NCBI GenBank assembly: GCA_032207245.1
Contig: CM063510.1
Span: 159,182,847 to 159,246,846, forward strand
From: Pardosa pseudoannulata
Lineage: Eukaryota; Arthropoda; Arachnida; Araneae; Lycosidae
Length of the DNA: 64,000 nucleotides
Direction of reading: 5' to 3'
The position numbers and the translations under genes are program-made. Below, piece by piece: positions 44,950-64,000 of the stretch. Each line of letters starts with the position of its first letter. Position 1 is the first letter of the stretch. Under the pieces are notes generated by a model. It did not search any database. It saw nothing but the letters and a program-made list of their open reading frames with translations, and was not told the DNA's origin.

Positions 44950-47659
44950 CTATATGCTAGTGTGAGAATAATTACGGATGTACATTAGATATAAAGCTTT
45001 AAATTTCATCTGTCTAACAGAAGAATATAAATTATTTAAGATGTTAAACTAAATTATTTTTTGCTTAAAATATAGTTCATTGTATATTACATGTGATATA
45101 CAAGCATGTAAAGAATTAGAAGTGCAGATCATATGTGTTGTACAGGAAGGTAAAGGATTAACTACAGAAATTGAATACTTGCTCTATATAAAAATAAGTA
45201 ATTCTGGCATTAAAAAAAATGCTTTAATTTTTTCAGAGTAAAATTTAATCTTTTTAAATGTGTTCATATCTTTGAAAGATTAAAAAACTTTATTACATTT
45301 ATAGAATAGGATGATTTCCCCCATTTGAAATGTTTTTCGATGATACATACTTTTGTATTCCTTGTGTCGTATAAGTGTATGACATTTTCCAGGGATTTCT
45401 CCCCTGATGCAGCATTATAATACTTAAAATTTATAAGTTTAAGAAAGCAATATTATAAATAAAAACAACATTGTTTTCTCACTAAGAATTTTAATTTTGA
45501 ATCTTGGAATGCATAAGAAATTGCATAGGTGCACTCAAAAATAAGGGTTATATTTTGATAAAGTGCTAGATTACAAAAATCAATACATAAAGTATATTTC
45601 TAACTATGTTGCTTATTGTCATCAAAATTTTTTTGTGCAAATAAGCACAATTAAAACTAATGCATTTTGTCCTGCAATTTAGAATTTTTTCTTTTGCATA
45701 AATATGTAAATCAATAATTTAGAAAAATTCTTTAAACTTAACATTTCAATCAGTCCTGCTAAAAACAAATCACAAAATTTCTGTTTCAATTACTATAATG
45801 TAAGAATCAGTTTTACAGTTTATATTCTTACCTTTATATGAAGCTACAGCATAAATGATCTTTTAAATACCAATATATTCTTTCAAAATATTTATTATAC
45901 TGATTAATGGCAATTGTAGAATTCAATGAAAAGCCTAAAAATATATTACTGCTAAATGTAGATACTTGTGTAAAGTGCACAACCCAAATACATAGCTTCT
46001 TATCTCCAGTTAAAATTAAACAATTTTTATATTATTCAACAGTTTATTTTTTAGTTCAAGGAATATTAGAGGAAACTACCTTTAATGCTAATTGCCCTTT
46101 GATCCAGAATTTAATTACACTTTTACTTTTGGTTTCTTTTGTAATAAGCGTTTTACAATGTTAAAGTATCATTTAATGATTATACACTTCAATTATCTGT
46201 AAATTACCTTTCATTTTTGAGGTATAAAGAATATTTACAATAACACAAAGACTTTCAGTTGTTCTTTCCAAATATTAATCCCCGGAAAAAAATAAAATAA
46301 ATAAATAAAAAACTCGAGTTTTAGAAAATCAATTTTACTACTTTTTCTTATAAATTTTTTTTAATTATAAATATTACATTAGATGTGTATGGTTTGAACT
46401 AAATAGCATTAAAGCAGTATATTACATAACTAAAGTATTTTGGTTTGATAAATACCAACAAAAAGAAGCTGAAATATATCATTAGCGATGGGCTGTATAT
46501 CTATTTAAAAACACTAAAATGCTTCTATAGGATCCACACAAATTTTAATGAAAAATACAGGCATAAACAAAAATAATTTTACCCTACTTTACAGATAATT
46601 TCAAACAATTTACTTAGTGCTATGTTAAATAATTTTTGATTACTAATAAACTTTTATGTATATCATAAGATGCTGCTAATATTAATTCTTTAACAGCATT
46701 TACAAAAATTTAACAAAATAAAAAACTATTTATTTTTAACCTTTTATTTGATTTTTGTAAAATTTCAGTTTAACTGACGATTTTTTTTTTCTAAACAATG
46801 AGTAGGTTATTCTTTCAAAACAATTTGAATAAAAAAAGAAAAAAAAATCTTAGATTTTTTAAAAAACTATTTTAACATTTTTTAGATAAAGCTTTAAGAG
46901 AATTCAAAGTACTTTTGAAAATGTATACCTTTTTGTCTTTCCTTTTTTTTCAACAAAAGAAAACATAAATTATTTATTTAAATAAAAACACCACACTTAA
47001 TCTGAACAAAATATTTTAATAGTAAAATATCAGGTTAATTATTACATATATACATAATAATATAATAACAGAAATTAACTTTCAATGTAATTACTAAATT
47101 CTCTGGGTAAGAAGTTCTAATTTAAATCATTGTTTCTATTTAAAAATGATTAAAAAGGCATAAACACTTACTAATTGTTTCTACACTATAAACATTCATT
47201 TTATTTCTTCACATTATTTTATGAAATTTGAGATGCATAACCTTTTACATTTTTAGTATCATTAATAATAATTGAAAAAAATATATAGTGATTTTGTTAT
47301 TTTTAATACAATTTAGGGGAAAAGCAGATGTTCAAAATAAATTTCAAGGTATAATTTACTGCCTAAAACTGCAAAGCTAGACAAATTTAATGGGATGTTA
47401 TATATCTATAAAAATTCATATTTCATCAATATTTTGTAGAATTTATGAAATACAAGAAAAAAAGATGAGATAAAATATAATAATCTACATATATAAATAA
47501 AAGTTCTGTGAAACTGGTTCCAGACGTCTTTGAAAAGAAGTCATGAAATATTCAGAGTTTTTTGAAAGATGCTGGCGTCCTAAAAAATAAATAAATAAGA
47601 GTAAAATAAATAATAAAAATATTCATTCTACAACAAATAACTCTTTACATGTAAAAAAC

Positions 47660-47993
47660 CAGGGTTCCCACTCTTTTTCCAGAACAAAAATTAAGGAATT
47701 TTTAAGGACTTTCTAAGGACCAAAGTAACTTTTGACCTACTAAAGACCTACTTAAAATACACGGCATAACGGCATAAACCCTATTTCCTGAGAAACATAT
47801 TTTAATAATTGTGAACCACATAAGACCCTACAATATTTCAGAATTAAGTTTTTAAAAATGCCTAAAAATTAATATAAGATAAATCTATTTGACAAAATCT
47901 TATTTTGAAAAAAGTTTTTAGTAATCAAACTAAAAATAAGTTGTGAATAAAATACAATATTATAAATTGTACTTCCTTAGGTTTAAAAATAAC

Positions 47994-48027
<34 letters not shown>

Positions 48028-48758
48028 ATACTAGCTGATTATACTGTGGCCTGGAAAAGAAGAAAGTTTTAGACTTTTCTATCACATTCAATGCAAGGAA
48101 AATTAAAATTCCATAACTAACTGAAATATCTACACCCCACCCCCATCTTCCATGCTTCGTTTAATTAAAACCTGCATGACTGTTAGCTATTAGGAAAAGG
48201 CAGCTGACTTTATTCTTTAAATCTTTTCACTATTTGACAGATTATTTGTTAAATAAGTTTTCTAGCTCTTGACCATAAAAAGTACTAATAGACTTAAAGT
48301 ATTTTCATAATTTTTTAAGGATATCAAGGAAGGGAATTCTGAATTACGACAATAATACACTGAAAACATATATGTATTTGAGGATTTTCTTTACTATTCA
48401 TACTGCAATTTTGGGTAGCAAATGTAAAAGAATGTTTTGAACATTAACGAATATTTTATATATTCTTGATATATATATTCTTTGAACAGTACTTATCACC
48501 TGTACTGGCATTCTTAGAACCGGTTTTGGGCAAATATAACTCCGAACTTACAAAACTGGAAAGTTAGGAGAATACGGCTAAAACTGATAGGAAGTGAAGA
48601 AAGTGGATCACACCAATGGAGAAATTGATTGCGTTCCAATTTAAAAATTAAGGAGTTTTAAGGATCTTTGAAGAAAATTAAGTAGTTTTAGGGGCCCTTA
48701 AAAATGAAAGTTAAAATTAAGGAGTTCTTAAGGACTTTTAAGGACCGTGGGAACCCTG
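47660..48758. mobile_element. DNA transposon family F2, copy B (inverted relative to copy A)
   Basis: About 1.1 kb from CAGGGTTCCCACTCTTTTTC to GGACCGTGGGAACCCTG, the reverse complement of 1901-3024 throughout. The flanks AAAAC and GAAAC fit a 5-bp duplication with one mismatch. The (TA)n(TG)n tract is at about 47994-48030. No coding capacity. Confidence 0.75.
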
Positions 48759-48837
48759 GAAACAAAATGAAACACATTAAACATTTTCTAAAAATTTGAT
48801 AAAACTAATCAACTATTGATTCTAGACTGTTTAGACA

Positions 48838-49021
48838 AGTTTCATTTGGTTTGGTTTGGAAGCTACATTCTACTCTTTTACTACATAAAGGCTAATGAGA
48901 ACTAGATAAACTGCTTAAAGCTGATTCTGATTGGTTACAAACATTCATGCCAGCAGCGGGATTGAACCCACAAACTCCAGTTCCAAAGTGCAACACTATC
49001 ATTTCAGCCATTGTTTAGCTC
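48838..49021 (-). mobile_element. tRNA-derived SINE, family A
   Basis: On the plus strand it starts with a GGTTTGGTTTGG run, continues CTAATGAGAACTAGATAAACTG and AAAGCTGATTCTGATTGG, and ends in a tRNA-like head with GGGATTGAACCCACAAACTC (complement of the B box) and TCAGCCATTGTTTAGCT. Same layout as 63651-63834. Confidence 0.8.
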
Positions 49022-49057
49022 AAGTTTAATTTAAAAGCTAATTATAATATTTACATG

Positions 49058-49131
49058 ACATCAGAAATGTATGAATCTTACATTATTTTAATTAATATAA
49101 AAATATTGTGAGATTCATACATTTCTGATGT
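49058..49131. repeat. Hairpin with perfect 21-bp arms
   Basis: The arm at 49058-49078 (starting ACATCAGAAATG) is exactly complementary to 49111-49131 (ending ATTTCTGATGT), with a 32-base AT-rich loop. It lies directly beside the SINE at 48838-49021. It could be a small MITE or a pre-miRNA-like fold; nothing in sequence decides. Confidence 0.85.
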
Positions 49132-49285
49132 TATTACTTTGTTCAAAATGAGATACATATAAGCTATACAAGAAAAGTAGATGCAAATTTTTTGAATTTT
49201 TATGCATTTACTGTATGTTTTAGAAATTTACTTCTTGTATCTAGAGAATATTTACAAGCTTAAGTAAAGAAAATAATTGAAAGTG

Positions 49286-50026
49286 AACTCATTAGAGTAA
49301 TTAAGAGGAAACCATTTAAAAATTCCCTGATATGTTTTAATTTCTTTCCTGATAAATCTACACTATTTAACACACAATTTCTTTTAATTCTTTTATAAAA
49401 CTAATTTTAGATCTAAATCCAAAGTTAAATAAAGGTATAAAATTAAGTCTAAATGCATTTAAAGCTTAGAAATATTCTTTTGTCTTTGAGGGTGTTTAGA
49501 ATAACATAGTAAAGAACAGAGGGTTATTTAATTCCATTAAAATAAATAAAAACTGTGGCAACTCTTGGAGTTCTAATTTCTATGGTAAACTCCATGTCCT
49601 TCTCCTTTTTCAAAGTTTACATTCTATTTATATTTAAATAATGAAGTCAAACATATTAATAAAGAATTATACATTATTTTAAAGATACATTTTATCTATT
49701 ATAGTATTAATTTCACTGTCAGCTTCTTTTATTGACATATTTTGTTCCAAATACTAAAATCAATTTGTATTTTTTTCTATTAAGTTTCAGTTAATCATTT
49801 TCTGAAAATTCCCTTTTACATTTCTCCCCATTCTCATTTAACAGCAAATAAACATTTTTTAAAGAATGCACAAAAGTATTTTTTTATTATTTTTGACTGG
49901 CAGAATTCACTATTTTTTAATACTTTTTTTTTATGAAAATTCCCTAATTTTTTAAAAATAATTTCACAATTACTCTGATGATTCCAGAATTGCCAAATTA
50001 TCTGATAATTCTTGGTGGACACCTTG
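49286..50026. repeat. Repeat family F8 copy, possibly bounded by CAAGGTGTCCACC at its right end
   Basis: The left part (TTTCTTTCCTGATAAATCTACACT, AACACACAATTTC, TTCTTTTATAAAACTA) matches the F8 copies at 35627 and 58170. At the right, GGTGGACACCTTG ends at 50026, the inverse of the CAGGGTGTCCA end seen at 35627. A complete element of about 740 bp is therefore plausible, but its left end is degraded. Confidence 0.45.
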
Positions 50027-51330
50027 CATTATTCTTTAAGTAATAGTATATATAGTTATAAAAAGCTGGAAAGTTTTCAACCATCCAGTTTCTTTGAAAA
50101 ATTGAGAACCAAAATAAGTATTATAAATGGTTTTTTATACCTCTAAAATAATGTATAATTGATTAAACTCCTTTATATTTGTCTGCATAAAACAATAAAA
50201 ACATTGTTAAAGGCTAGAATTTGATATAATAATTTTCAACTGTATCAGTATGCAAAGAAGTAACTTGAATGGGACAATCTTTAATTCAAATATTTACAAT
50301 GAATGAAGAGAGAAAAAAATAATATGAAATCATCATGCACTGTATCACTATCGCACTACAGAAATAGCTACAGTAACATTTAATAACTAGATAATTACTT
50401 TATTATAATATTTTACAGAAGTTAATTGATTTTAACTAATCTAATAGAAACAACACAGTAGCAGGAAAAAAATTAAACCTAAAGTTATGGTTTTTTAAAA
50501 AGTATTTAATACTTAAGTGTTTTATCTGTATGAATCAACACCTTAAGTATTTATATAGCAGTCTGATGCAAAGCTTATCTCTTAGTTCTAAATCATTGTA
50601 AAATCAGAAAAAAAGAAGCATTTAATACTAGTTGAGTATGTTACATAGGAGAAAAGATGAATAATGAAGTAATTTCTAGGATTGTGTACTATTTTAGTGA
50701 TTCTTGCTGTTATGTTAAGAATAAGTTAACCACAGTAGTTTCTGAAAAAGTATTTTGCTAGAAGTTTAAGACTTAACAGAAAAAAAGCCAGAAAAGTGAA
50801 ACTTTTTTTTTAAATCAACAGAAACATATATTAGAGCAATGCTATCTTGATCAGTTCATTACTGTATAGTTTGGAGGGAACAAAAATTATAAATCATGAG
50901 TTGGTATAATAGTCATTATATATTTTTAATTTCCAAGGAAAAAAGTTCTTTCAATTTAAACAGAATTATAAATTCTTTTGTATATTCACAATATTCTATA
51001 AATATACTTCCAGTGTGTTTCATAAAGTATTAATAGGTTTTAAACCAAATGATATTCTCTGTTATTCTATATCTTTTCTATGTTCAACAATAATTACAAA
51101 CATCCCCCATCCCTTATCTAGACTATTTATTCAAGTTTCATTAAGAAGCTAATTATTAAATCTGCATATGTTTTTCAGTAACCTAAATTTTTGTACTTTG
51201 AAGCATAATTACTTTAATGTTCTTGATTTTATGAATGTTTTCTATAAAATTAAGGAACCATTCATGTGCAACAAACATACATGCCAATTTTTATGGTTTA
51301 TCTGTGCTGTAAAATATTCTATATTTTCCT
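50027..51330. other. Intergenic, no gene seen
   Basis: AT-rich with no recognised repeat or exon. Confidence 0.5.
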
Positions 51331-51339
51331 GCCAAAAGC

Positions 51340-51795
51340 TAGCCTCCTGTCCAGGAATTTGGGTCTTTTGCAATGTTATACTTCACCTCTCTTAAATGCG
51401 GGGAAATCCTTACCCTCCACCCTCGGAGTGGAGGCGAAGTTAACTGCTTAACTGGAGAGAGGCTAGGAGGCCTGGTATTGGCTAGAGAAAGGCTTTGCCC
51501 GAGGAGGTTATTCTTGGACGGTGCTTGATTCTTTCGAAGTATGTTCGCGCCTAGTGTAACGGAGTTTTTTTAAATGCTTATAATGCTCCTTGTAGATAAA
51601 TGTGTAAATAGTGATGAAATGTACATAGCTGTGAGTGTTGGAATAAAACCAAAAAATCCAAGAAGCTTGTCTCGGCTCGCTTACTACATCACAGTGCACT
51701 GTAAGGATTTGGGTCATATTGTAAGATTGTACCTTTAATAAAAATCATATGATTTTATTTCAGGAAAAAAAAAAAGAGAGAGAGAGAGAGAGAGA
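51340..51795 (+). other. Compositionally distinct block ending in AATAAA and A/GA tract (possible retroposed sequence)
   Basis: 51340-51560 is much richer in GC than its surroundings (CGGGGAAATCCTTACCCTCC, CTCGGAGTGGAGGCGAAG). The block ends with AATAAAAATC at about 51738, then an A-run and (GA)n at about 51765-51795. That pattern is typical of a retroposed RNA, but no source gene or SINE family was recognised and no target duplication was found. Confidence 0.35.
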
Positions 51796-53023
51796 TTTTA
51801 AAATATCATGACGGGATGATGAATACATACGAAATTCTCAATTTGCAATAAAGAAAATAATTCTCTCTACACCACACAAATATTGTGTATTGTTGCTATC
51901 ATGTGATTTATGGCCAATAGAACTTTAAAACACAATAGAATTTCAAAAGTTATGCTGCATATTCTAATAACACTACACAACAAAGTGAAAAGGAAAGAAT
52001 ATTTTGTTGTGTATGCAACACAAAAACTGATTTTAGAAGTTCCATCCTTGATAAAAGTTTAGAAGATGTATGTGCCATTAATATTTGAAATGGTGGTGTA
52101 AAAACATTGTTTTCAACAGACTTTTAACAAAAAAATTTTTTAACCATGGCAAAATCAGCTACATACAATTATTTAAAACATAAATAGAATGATTTAGTTT
52201 ATTTTTTAATTTTTTGAACAATTTTTGGGCAATACTCTTTTAGATCTTATTTAATTCATTCAGAAATTTCTCAAGTGCTTTTTTTAAAGATTTAATTAGA
52301 GTACTATTGATTGTGATGCTAACTTGTTCATTAGCTCATCGAAATGTAATCATATATGAGATAAGAATAATGTTTGTATAAAGTAATACATTGATATTTC
52401 TTTCAACTTTCTAGAAAAGAAAAGAGGTCAGCATATTATGATATAAATAATTGTAGAAAAATTAAAAATTTATATTTACTTTGCATATAATTAAGAGGTT
52501 TTCTTGGATAAAGCTATGTTGTAATTTTATATATTAAAATTATATATAGATACATATAAAATGTATTTTTAGCCTAGATTTTTGGTTTTCACATTTAGTA
52601 TGTAAAATTGTAAGAATTTCAAAGTTGTTATGTTGCCAGCTATGAATAATAATAATAAAAAAAAATTAGCATCTTATGTTTCCATTCAAGCTTTGTAGTT
52701 TTTACTATTTTACTCTTTTACAAAACATTTTATTGAACAATAAATTCTTATTTAAAATTCATCAATTTTTCCTGGTAGTTCCTCTTTCCCCTATTCTTTT
52801 AATAGATGTTTTCAATAGAACCCAAATCTATTTGTTCCATTTCTACTACAAGGAATTTAGTTAAAAAAATAAATAAATAACAATAAAAAACAGTTGTGAG
52901 CAGCAAAACATATTTTAAACTATAATTTTTTAAAGTATTACAATAACCATTTTCAAACCCAAAACAAAATATAGGGGGTTTTTTTTAAATAAAATATTAC
53001 TGTAATTTTAATTCATATCATAT
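51796..53023 (-). other. Downstream flank and probable 3' UTR of TUBGCP4
   Basis: No exon is seen. TTTATT at 52729-52734 gives a minus-strand AATAAA about 290 bases after the TUBGCP4 stop and is the best poly(A) candidate. The frame at 52676-52864 on the plus strand is chance. Confidence 0.35.
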
Positions 53024-60896
<7,873 letters not shown>

Positions 60897-61273
60897 CTAA
60901 AATTAAATAACATTTCAGTTAAATTACATAAAATATTTTAGGCATAAAAATGTCAAAACAATGTAACAAAATAACAAAACTACAGAAATCAATAAAAAAG
61001 AGTAGAAAAATATAATTTAAACATATTGATAATAGCATTATTATATTCTTCTGCCCCTTAAAAACTGCAAAATATTTTTAAATATAAAAAAAACCCCTTC
61101 TATGAATAAGATAATTTGTAAATAATTTTCTATAACTAAATAATAGGGAAATCTTACATAATTATAACATCCTGATCTCAACTTAATACTTATAACAGAC
61201 ATACCAACATTCAGACCCTTGTGTCTGGAGCAATAGCGTGGTTTGAAATTCTAACAAGCTAATTACAGATTAT

Positions 61274-61938
61274 ACAGTCGAACTTCGATAACTTGAAGTC
61301 CCAGGGGACCCCCAAAAATATTCGACTTATCCGAAGTTCGAGTTATCGAAGTTACCTACTATTCCTCTCAACTGGCACTTAAGATGGGTCAACATGGTTT
61401 AAATGGTTTCATATGTGTTATGATATTATAGTTGTACGCATTTTAATTTTTTAATAGCCTATGTAAATAACAAGAGAAGAATGGGTTCAAAAGGTTTAAA
61501 ACTCAAGAAATATGGTCCATACATATTAATTAGTATACATACCATGTAAATGTCATTTGAAAAAAGCAATTATTTTCAAGGTTGTTGGCATTCACAAAGT
61601 GACCTAATTTTTTAAAAAAGTTAAATAGGGTGTTGTCTGTACCTTCGATGGTCTCCAGGTATTGTTGTAAGATGTGAATAGCGTCCTGTGCTTCCTCGTG
61701 ACCTTCGAGAACAAAGGTTTTCGCAGGTCACGAATGGACTGGCATTCGAAGTTTTGAACAGAATTGTGTTTTTTACCGGGGAAATCTATCACAAAAATTT
61801 TGACTTAGAAGATGTTCACTTCGAGTTATCGAGACAGTTTTTTTAAAGAAAAGTATAGAAATGATTCGGGATTTGATTAAAATTTCGAGTTAGCAGGTTA
61901 TTTGACTTATAGGAAGTCGAGTTATCGAAGTTTGACTG
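61274..61938. mobile_element. pogo-like Tc1/mariner element nested in F4
   Basis: 665 bp from CAGTCGAACTTCGATAACTT to AACTTCGATAACTCGACTT read in reverse (right end TCGAAGTTTGACTG), flanked by TA on each side. The termini resemble those of pogo/Tigger elements (CAGTCAAACCTCGATAACTC type). CGAGTTATCGAA repeats occur inside both ends. A 62-codon minus frame at 61604-61792 could be a transposase scrap but is not recognisable. Confidence 0.82.
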
Positions 61939-62184
61939 TACATAAGTACATATTTTATTTCTATTTTTTATATATCATCTAAATTAAAATTAATGCATTC
62001 AAAAATTTGAGTAGGTGTTTTAGCTTTGACAACTTATTTTTTAGAATAGTGCTTCTTATAGCAACATTGACCCTGATTAAGATAGTTCCAATTTTCTATC
62101 ATCAGGGGTTCTAGAATTTATTTTCTTTAATTTGACCCAAATTCAGTTTGGTTTTTCCGAACAGTACTGAAAATACGTTACATA

Positions 62185-62855
62185 TTTCAAATCGACTGCA
62201 ACCTATTACTTGAGCTTAGAAGTTTCCCAAACCATGTTGCGATCGAACATTTCGCAACACGGTAATCGACTCCTCATTAATTAAGCATGCAAACTGTTTT
62301 CAATGAGCGTGAGTATAAGTATGGAGGGAGTAGTCGGGGCACTCACTGAGTCAGCACAGAGCGCACCTTTCGCCTTCTTCCTGGCAGTTCATTCTTTTGC
62401 ACGCAGCTGTGCGGTGTATGTTCGTGGCGGATTGGCCGAACTTTCTACCTTCGAGTGGCCTTAGCCTGTAGGGTTATTTTCCTCCTGTTTGCTTTACATA
62501 GTTTATTATTTTTCACTTTTATGTAGGAATACCAAAGGTAGTAATGTTTATTTTTGTCTTGCTCTAGTATGTACTTTAAACTTGCTCCAACCGTCTCCTT
62601 ATATTTAAACTTATTTTTAATGTTATAATGACTTGTTTTTCTTGTGTTTCCGTTTACCAATAAATGTTAATTGTTTGTAATTAAGCTTTGTCTTATTTCC
62701 TCTTATCAGTGTTATTGGGTTTTAATTTTTAGAGTAGCTTCTCTACTTCAAAGAACTCTGCTATCGTAATATATCGAAGGTATGCACTAGAATTTCAATT
62801 TAGTTTTTCCCAGCTAGTGTATGCATTTGTCACAGCCTTTCTGTCACAAAATATT
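62185..62855 (+). mobile_element. Second insertion within F4, identity uncertain (solo-LTR-like)
   Basis: The F4 copy at 23357 lacks this ~670-bp stretch. ATATTT borders it on both sides, a possible short target duplication. Its middle is far richer in GC than the surroundings. It contains TATAAG at about 62312, then GCACTCACTGAGTCAGCACA about 25 bases on (promoter-plus-initiator arrangement), and AATAAA at about 62660. That order of promoter then poly(A) signal suggests a long terminal repeat. TG...CA ends could not be fixed. Confidence 0.45.
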
Positions 62856-62984
62856 TAGCATGAAGTATTACTGTGTAGAAAGAGTAATATTCAGTTTTGG
62901 GAGCAATGAGAGAGTTTCTGGAGTTGTCAATTTTACTCACTTCTCCAGAGCAACTCTGGAGAATCTGGAGTAGTTGGCATGTCT

Positions 62985-64000
62985 GTTATAAGTTAACAAT
63001 TGTAATCTGGAATTACTTTTATTGCTTGCAACATTACAATAATTATTTAGTTTAAAAATAAATTCTCGTAAAAATTAAACTAATTTTTCTTTTTAAGTGT
63101 GAGGAGAAAGAAAAATGCTTTATGCTAAAATACAATAGACAAAAGAGTTGAGACTTTAAAAATCCCCTACACACACCAAAAACAGAGGAGGTGGGAAGAT
63201 ATTTTAAAATTTGCTTCACTCTTTCGTGGTCCTTGGAAGGACTACTTCCCACCTACATGAATTTACAAAATACACCTGTGGGAAGCGCAAAACTCATTAT
63301 AATATATTGGCCTTGCTATTATAATGATGGGAAGACTGATTATCGCTTCAGTTTTGTGCTGTCATTTAAAGTTCGATCGACTGAATAGAATTATCTCTTC
63401 TGTTTTGAAAGTTTCAAAACGTTTTTGAAAGTTTCAAACATTTCAATCAGATTCCATGAGAATTGTACATAGTAACAAAAGTATTTATACAGGCACACAC
63501 TAAAGTGGCCATAACCAAATTTTGTATTTCAGTAAAATTTTAGTAAAAATCGAAAATATCTTGAAATTATGCAATTAAATTTCTTAAAATAGCTTTGTCA
63601 GGATAGATATAACATTTAATAATCTTCAGGTACAACAGAAAATCATAACTTTTGGTTTGGTTTGGTTTTGGAGAGCTACGGTCCACTTTTTGCAACACAA
63701 GGGCTAATGAGACTAGGACCTACTGCTTAAAGCTGATTCCTAATGGCTACAAACATCCATGCCATAGTGGGATTCGAACCCACGAACTCTGGTTTTGAAG
63801 GCCAGCACCCTAACCATTCAGCCATTGTTCGGCTGTTTATAACTTTTGGAGAAAAAGAAAAGAGAGAGAGAAATGTTTTTAATATACAAGGAAAAATATT
63901 ATTTGTACTCCATTCTGTCTTAAATTATTCAACAAAATATTCATAAATTTCAATACAGAAATGAATTTTTAACTAAGAAAATTCCTGGGAGTAAAAAAAA
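62985..64000. other. Right flank: presumably TUBGCP4 intron with a SINE
   Basis: No exon recognised. The upstream TUBGCP4 exons are expected beyond 64000, so this is probably intron. It holds the SINE at 63651-63834. Confidence 0.4.
63651..63834 (-). mobile_element. tRNA-derived SINE, family A, best-preserved copy
   Basis: Minus-strand reading: GCCGAACAATGGCTGAATGG head, A box TGGCTGAATGGTTAGGGTGC, anticodon-like arm, B box GGTTCGAATCC, then a body with GGCATGGATGTTTGTAGCC and GCTTTAAGCAGTAGGTCC, ending in an AACC(AAACC)n tail. The A and B boxes are nearly canonical, but the acceptor stem does not pair across seven bases and the body continues past the tRNA end. It is therefore a SINE, not a functional tRNA. 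Confidence 0.88.

Larger units (their letters stand above)
41251..47659. other. Long intergenic stretch, no gene seen
   Basis: AT-rich DNA with homopolymers and a CA/TA tract at 43501-43550. The frame at 45907-46164 (85 codons) and others show no domain. A less AT-rich patch at 44500-44640 (CCACCCCTTCCCCACTTTTC ... TTTTCCCCGGTTAAGAGC) resembles degraded transposon sequence. A 16-bp palindrome lies at 44934-44949. Confidence 0.5.
61197..62984. mobile_element. hAT-type element, family F4, second copy, carrying two nested insertions
   Basis: From AGACATACCAACATTCAGAC to GTTGGCATGTCT. It is the reverse orientation of the 23357-24671 copy: TCTATCATCAGGGGTTCTAG and AAATTCAGTTTGGTTTTTC find their complements there. 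The flanks CTTATAAC and GTTATAAG share six of eight positions, acceptable for an old duplication. The host sequence is broken at about 61274 and 62185 by the two insertions listed next. Confidence 0.82.

Noticed and set aside
45907..46164. 85-codon plus-strand frame
   Set aside because: No recognisable domain, no splice context, and composition like the surrounding AT-rich DNA.
47485..47530. Possible Helitron 5' end (TCTACATATATAAATAAAAG)
   Set aside because: No matching 3' hairpin with CTRR was found, and AT-rich sequence makes the start motif likely by chance.
63758..63833. tRNA gene on the minus strand
   Set aside because: A and B boxes are present but the acceptor stem does not pair and the repeat continues into a SINE body shared with other copies.

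Overview
The window is AT-rich eukaryotic nuclear DNA from an animal, most likely an invertebrate. Genes are split by GT-AG introns, intergenic and intronic DNA is long, and hAT-like and pogo-like DNA transposons, tRNA-derived SINEs and microsatellites are dense. Four conserved animal genes are recognisable. An arthropod, perhaps a chelicerate, would fit the gene forms and the transposon load, but this is a guess: no sequence here fixes the species.

Layout. 1-5841 is probably the last intron of a UBALD (FAM100) gene on the + strand. Its final coding exon is 5842-6048, followed by a long 3' UTR to about 7860. 7860-16140 is intergenic, with tandem repeats and several DNA transposons. 16255-20763 (+) is a complete, intronless 1,502-codon homologue of vertebrate TIMELESS (insect timeout; yeast Tof1), a replication-fork protection factor. 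20764-34050 is intergenic and rich in mobile elements. It holds a hAT element with another element nested inside it, SINEs, and a 1.4-1.7 kb direct duplication. 35006-36908 (-) is a complete four-coding-exon HMGB gene (223 aa; two HMG boxes and an acidic tail), with a probable non-coding first exon and promoter near 38230-38480. 38480-53000 is mostly intergenic repeats. 53024-60896 (-) holds the last five coding exons of TUBGCP4 (gamma-tubulin complex component 4). Its introns carry a ~190 bp TA microsatellite and several transposon insertions, and the upstream exons lie beyond the right edge. 61197-62984 is a hAT-type element interrupted by two further insertions.

The genes are housekeeping genes for chromatin (HMGB), replication-fork protection (TIMELESS/timeout), microtubule nucleation (GCP4) and a poorly characterised UBA-like protein. 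They do not form an operon or a dedicated system. The most notable biology is the TIMELESS homologue. Its C-terminal WxxEE/PAB-like module appears six times in tandem, against two recognisable units in human TIMELESS as I recall it, and the whole gene lacks introns. The rest of the interest is transposon archaeology: several element boundaries can be set exactly from 8-bp target-site duplications visible in the sequence. I see no CRISPR array, bacterial operon or other prokaryotic system, and no convincing evidence of a wholly new one.
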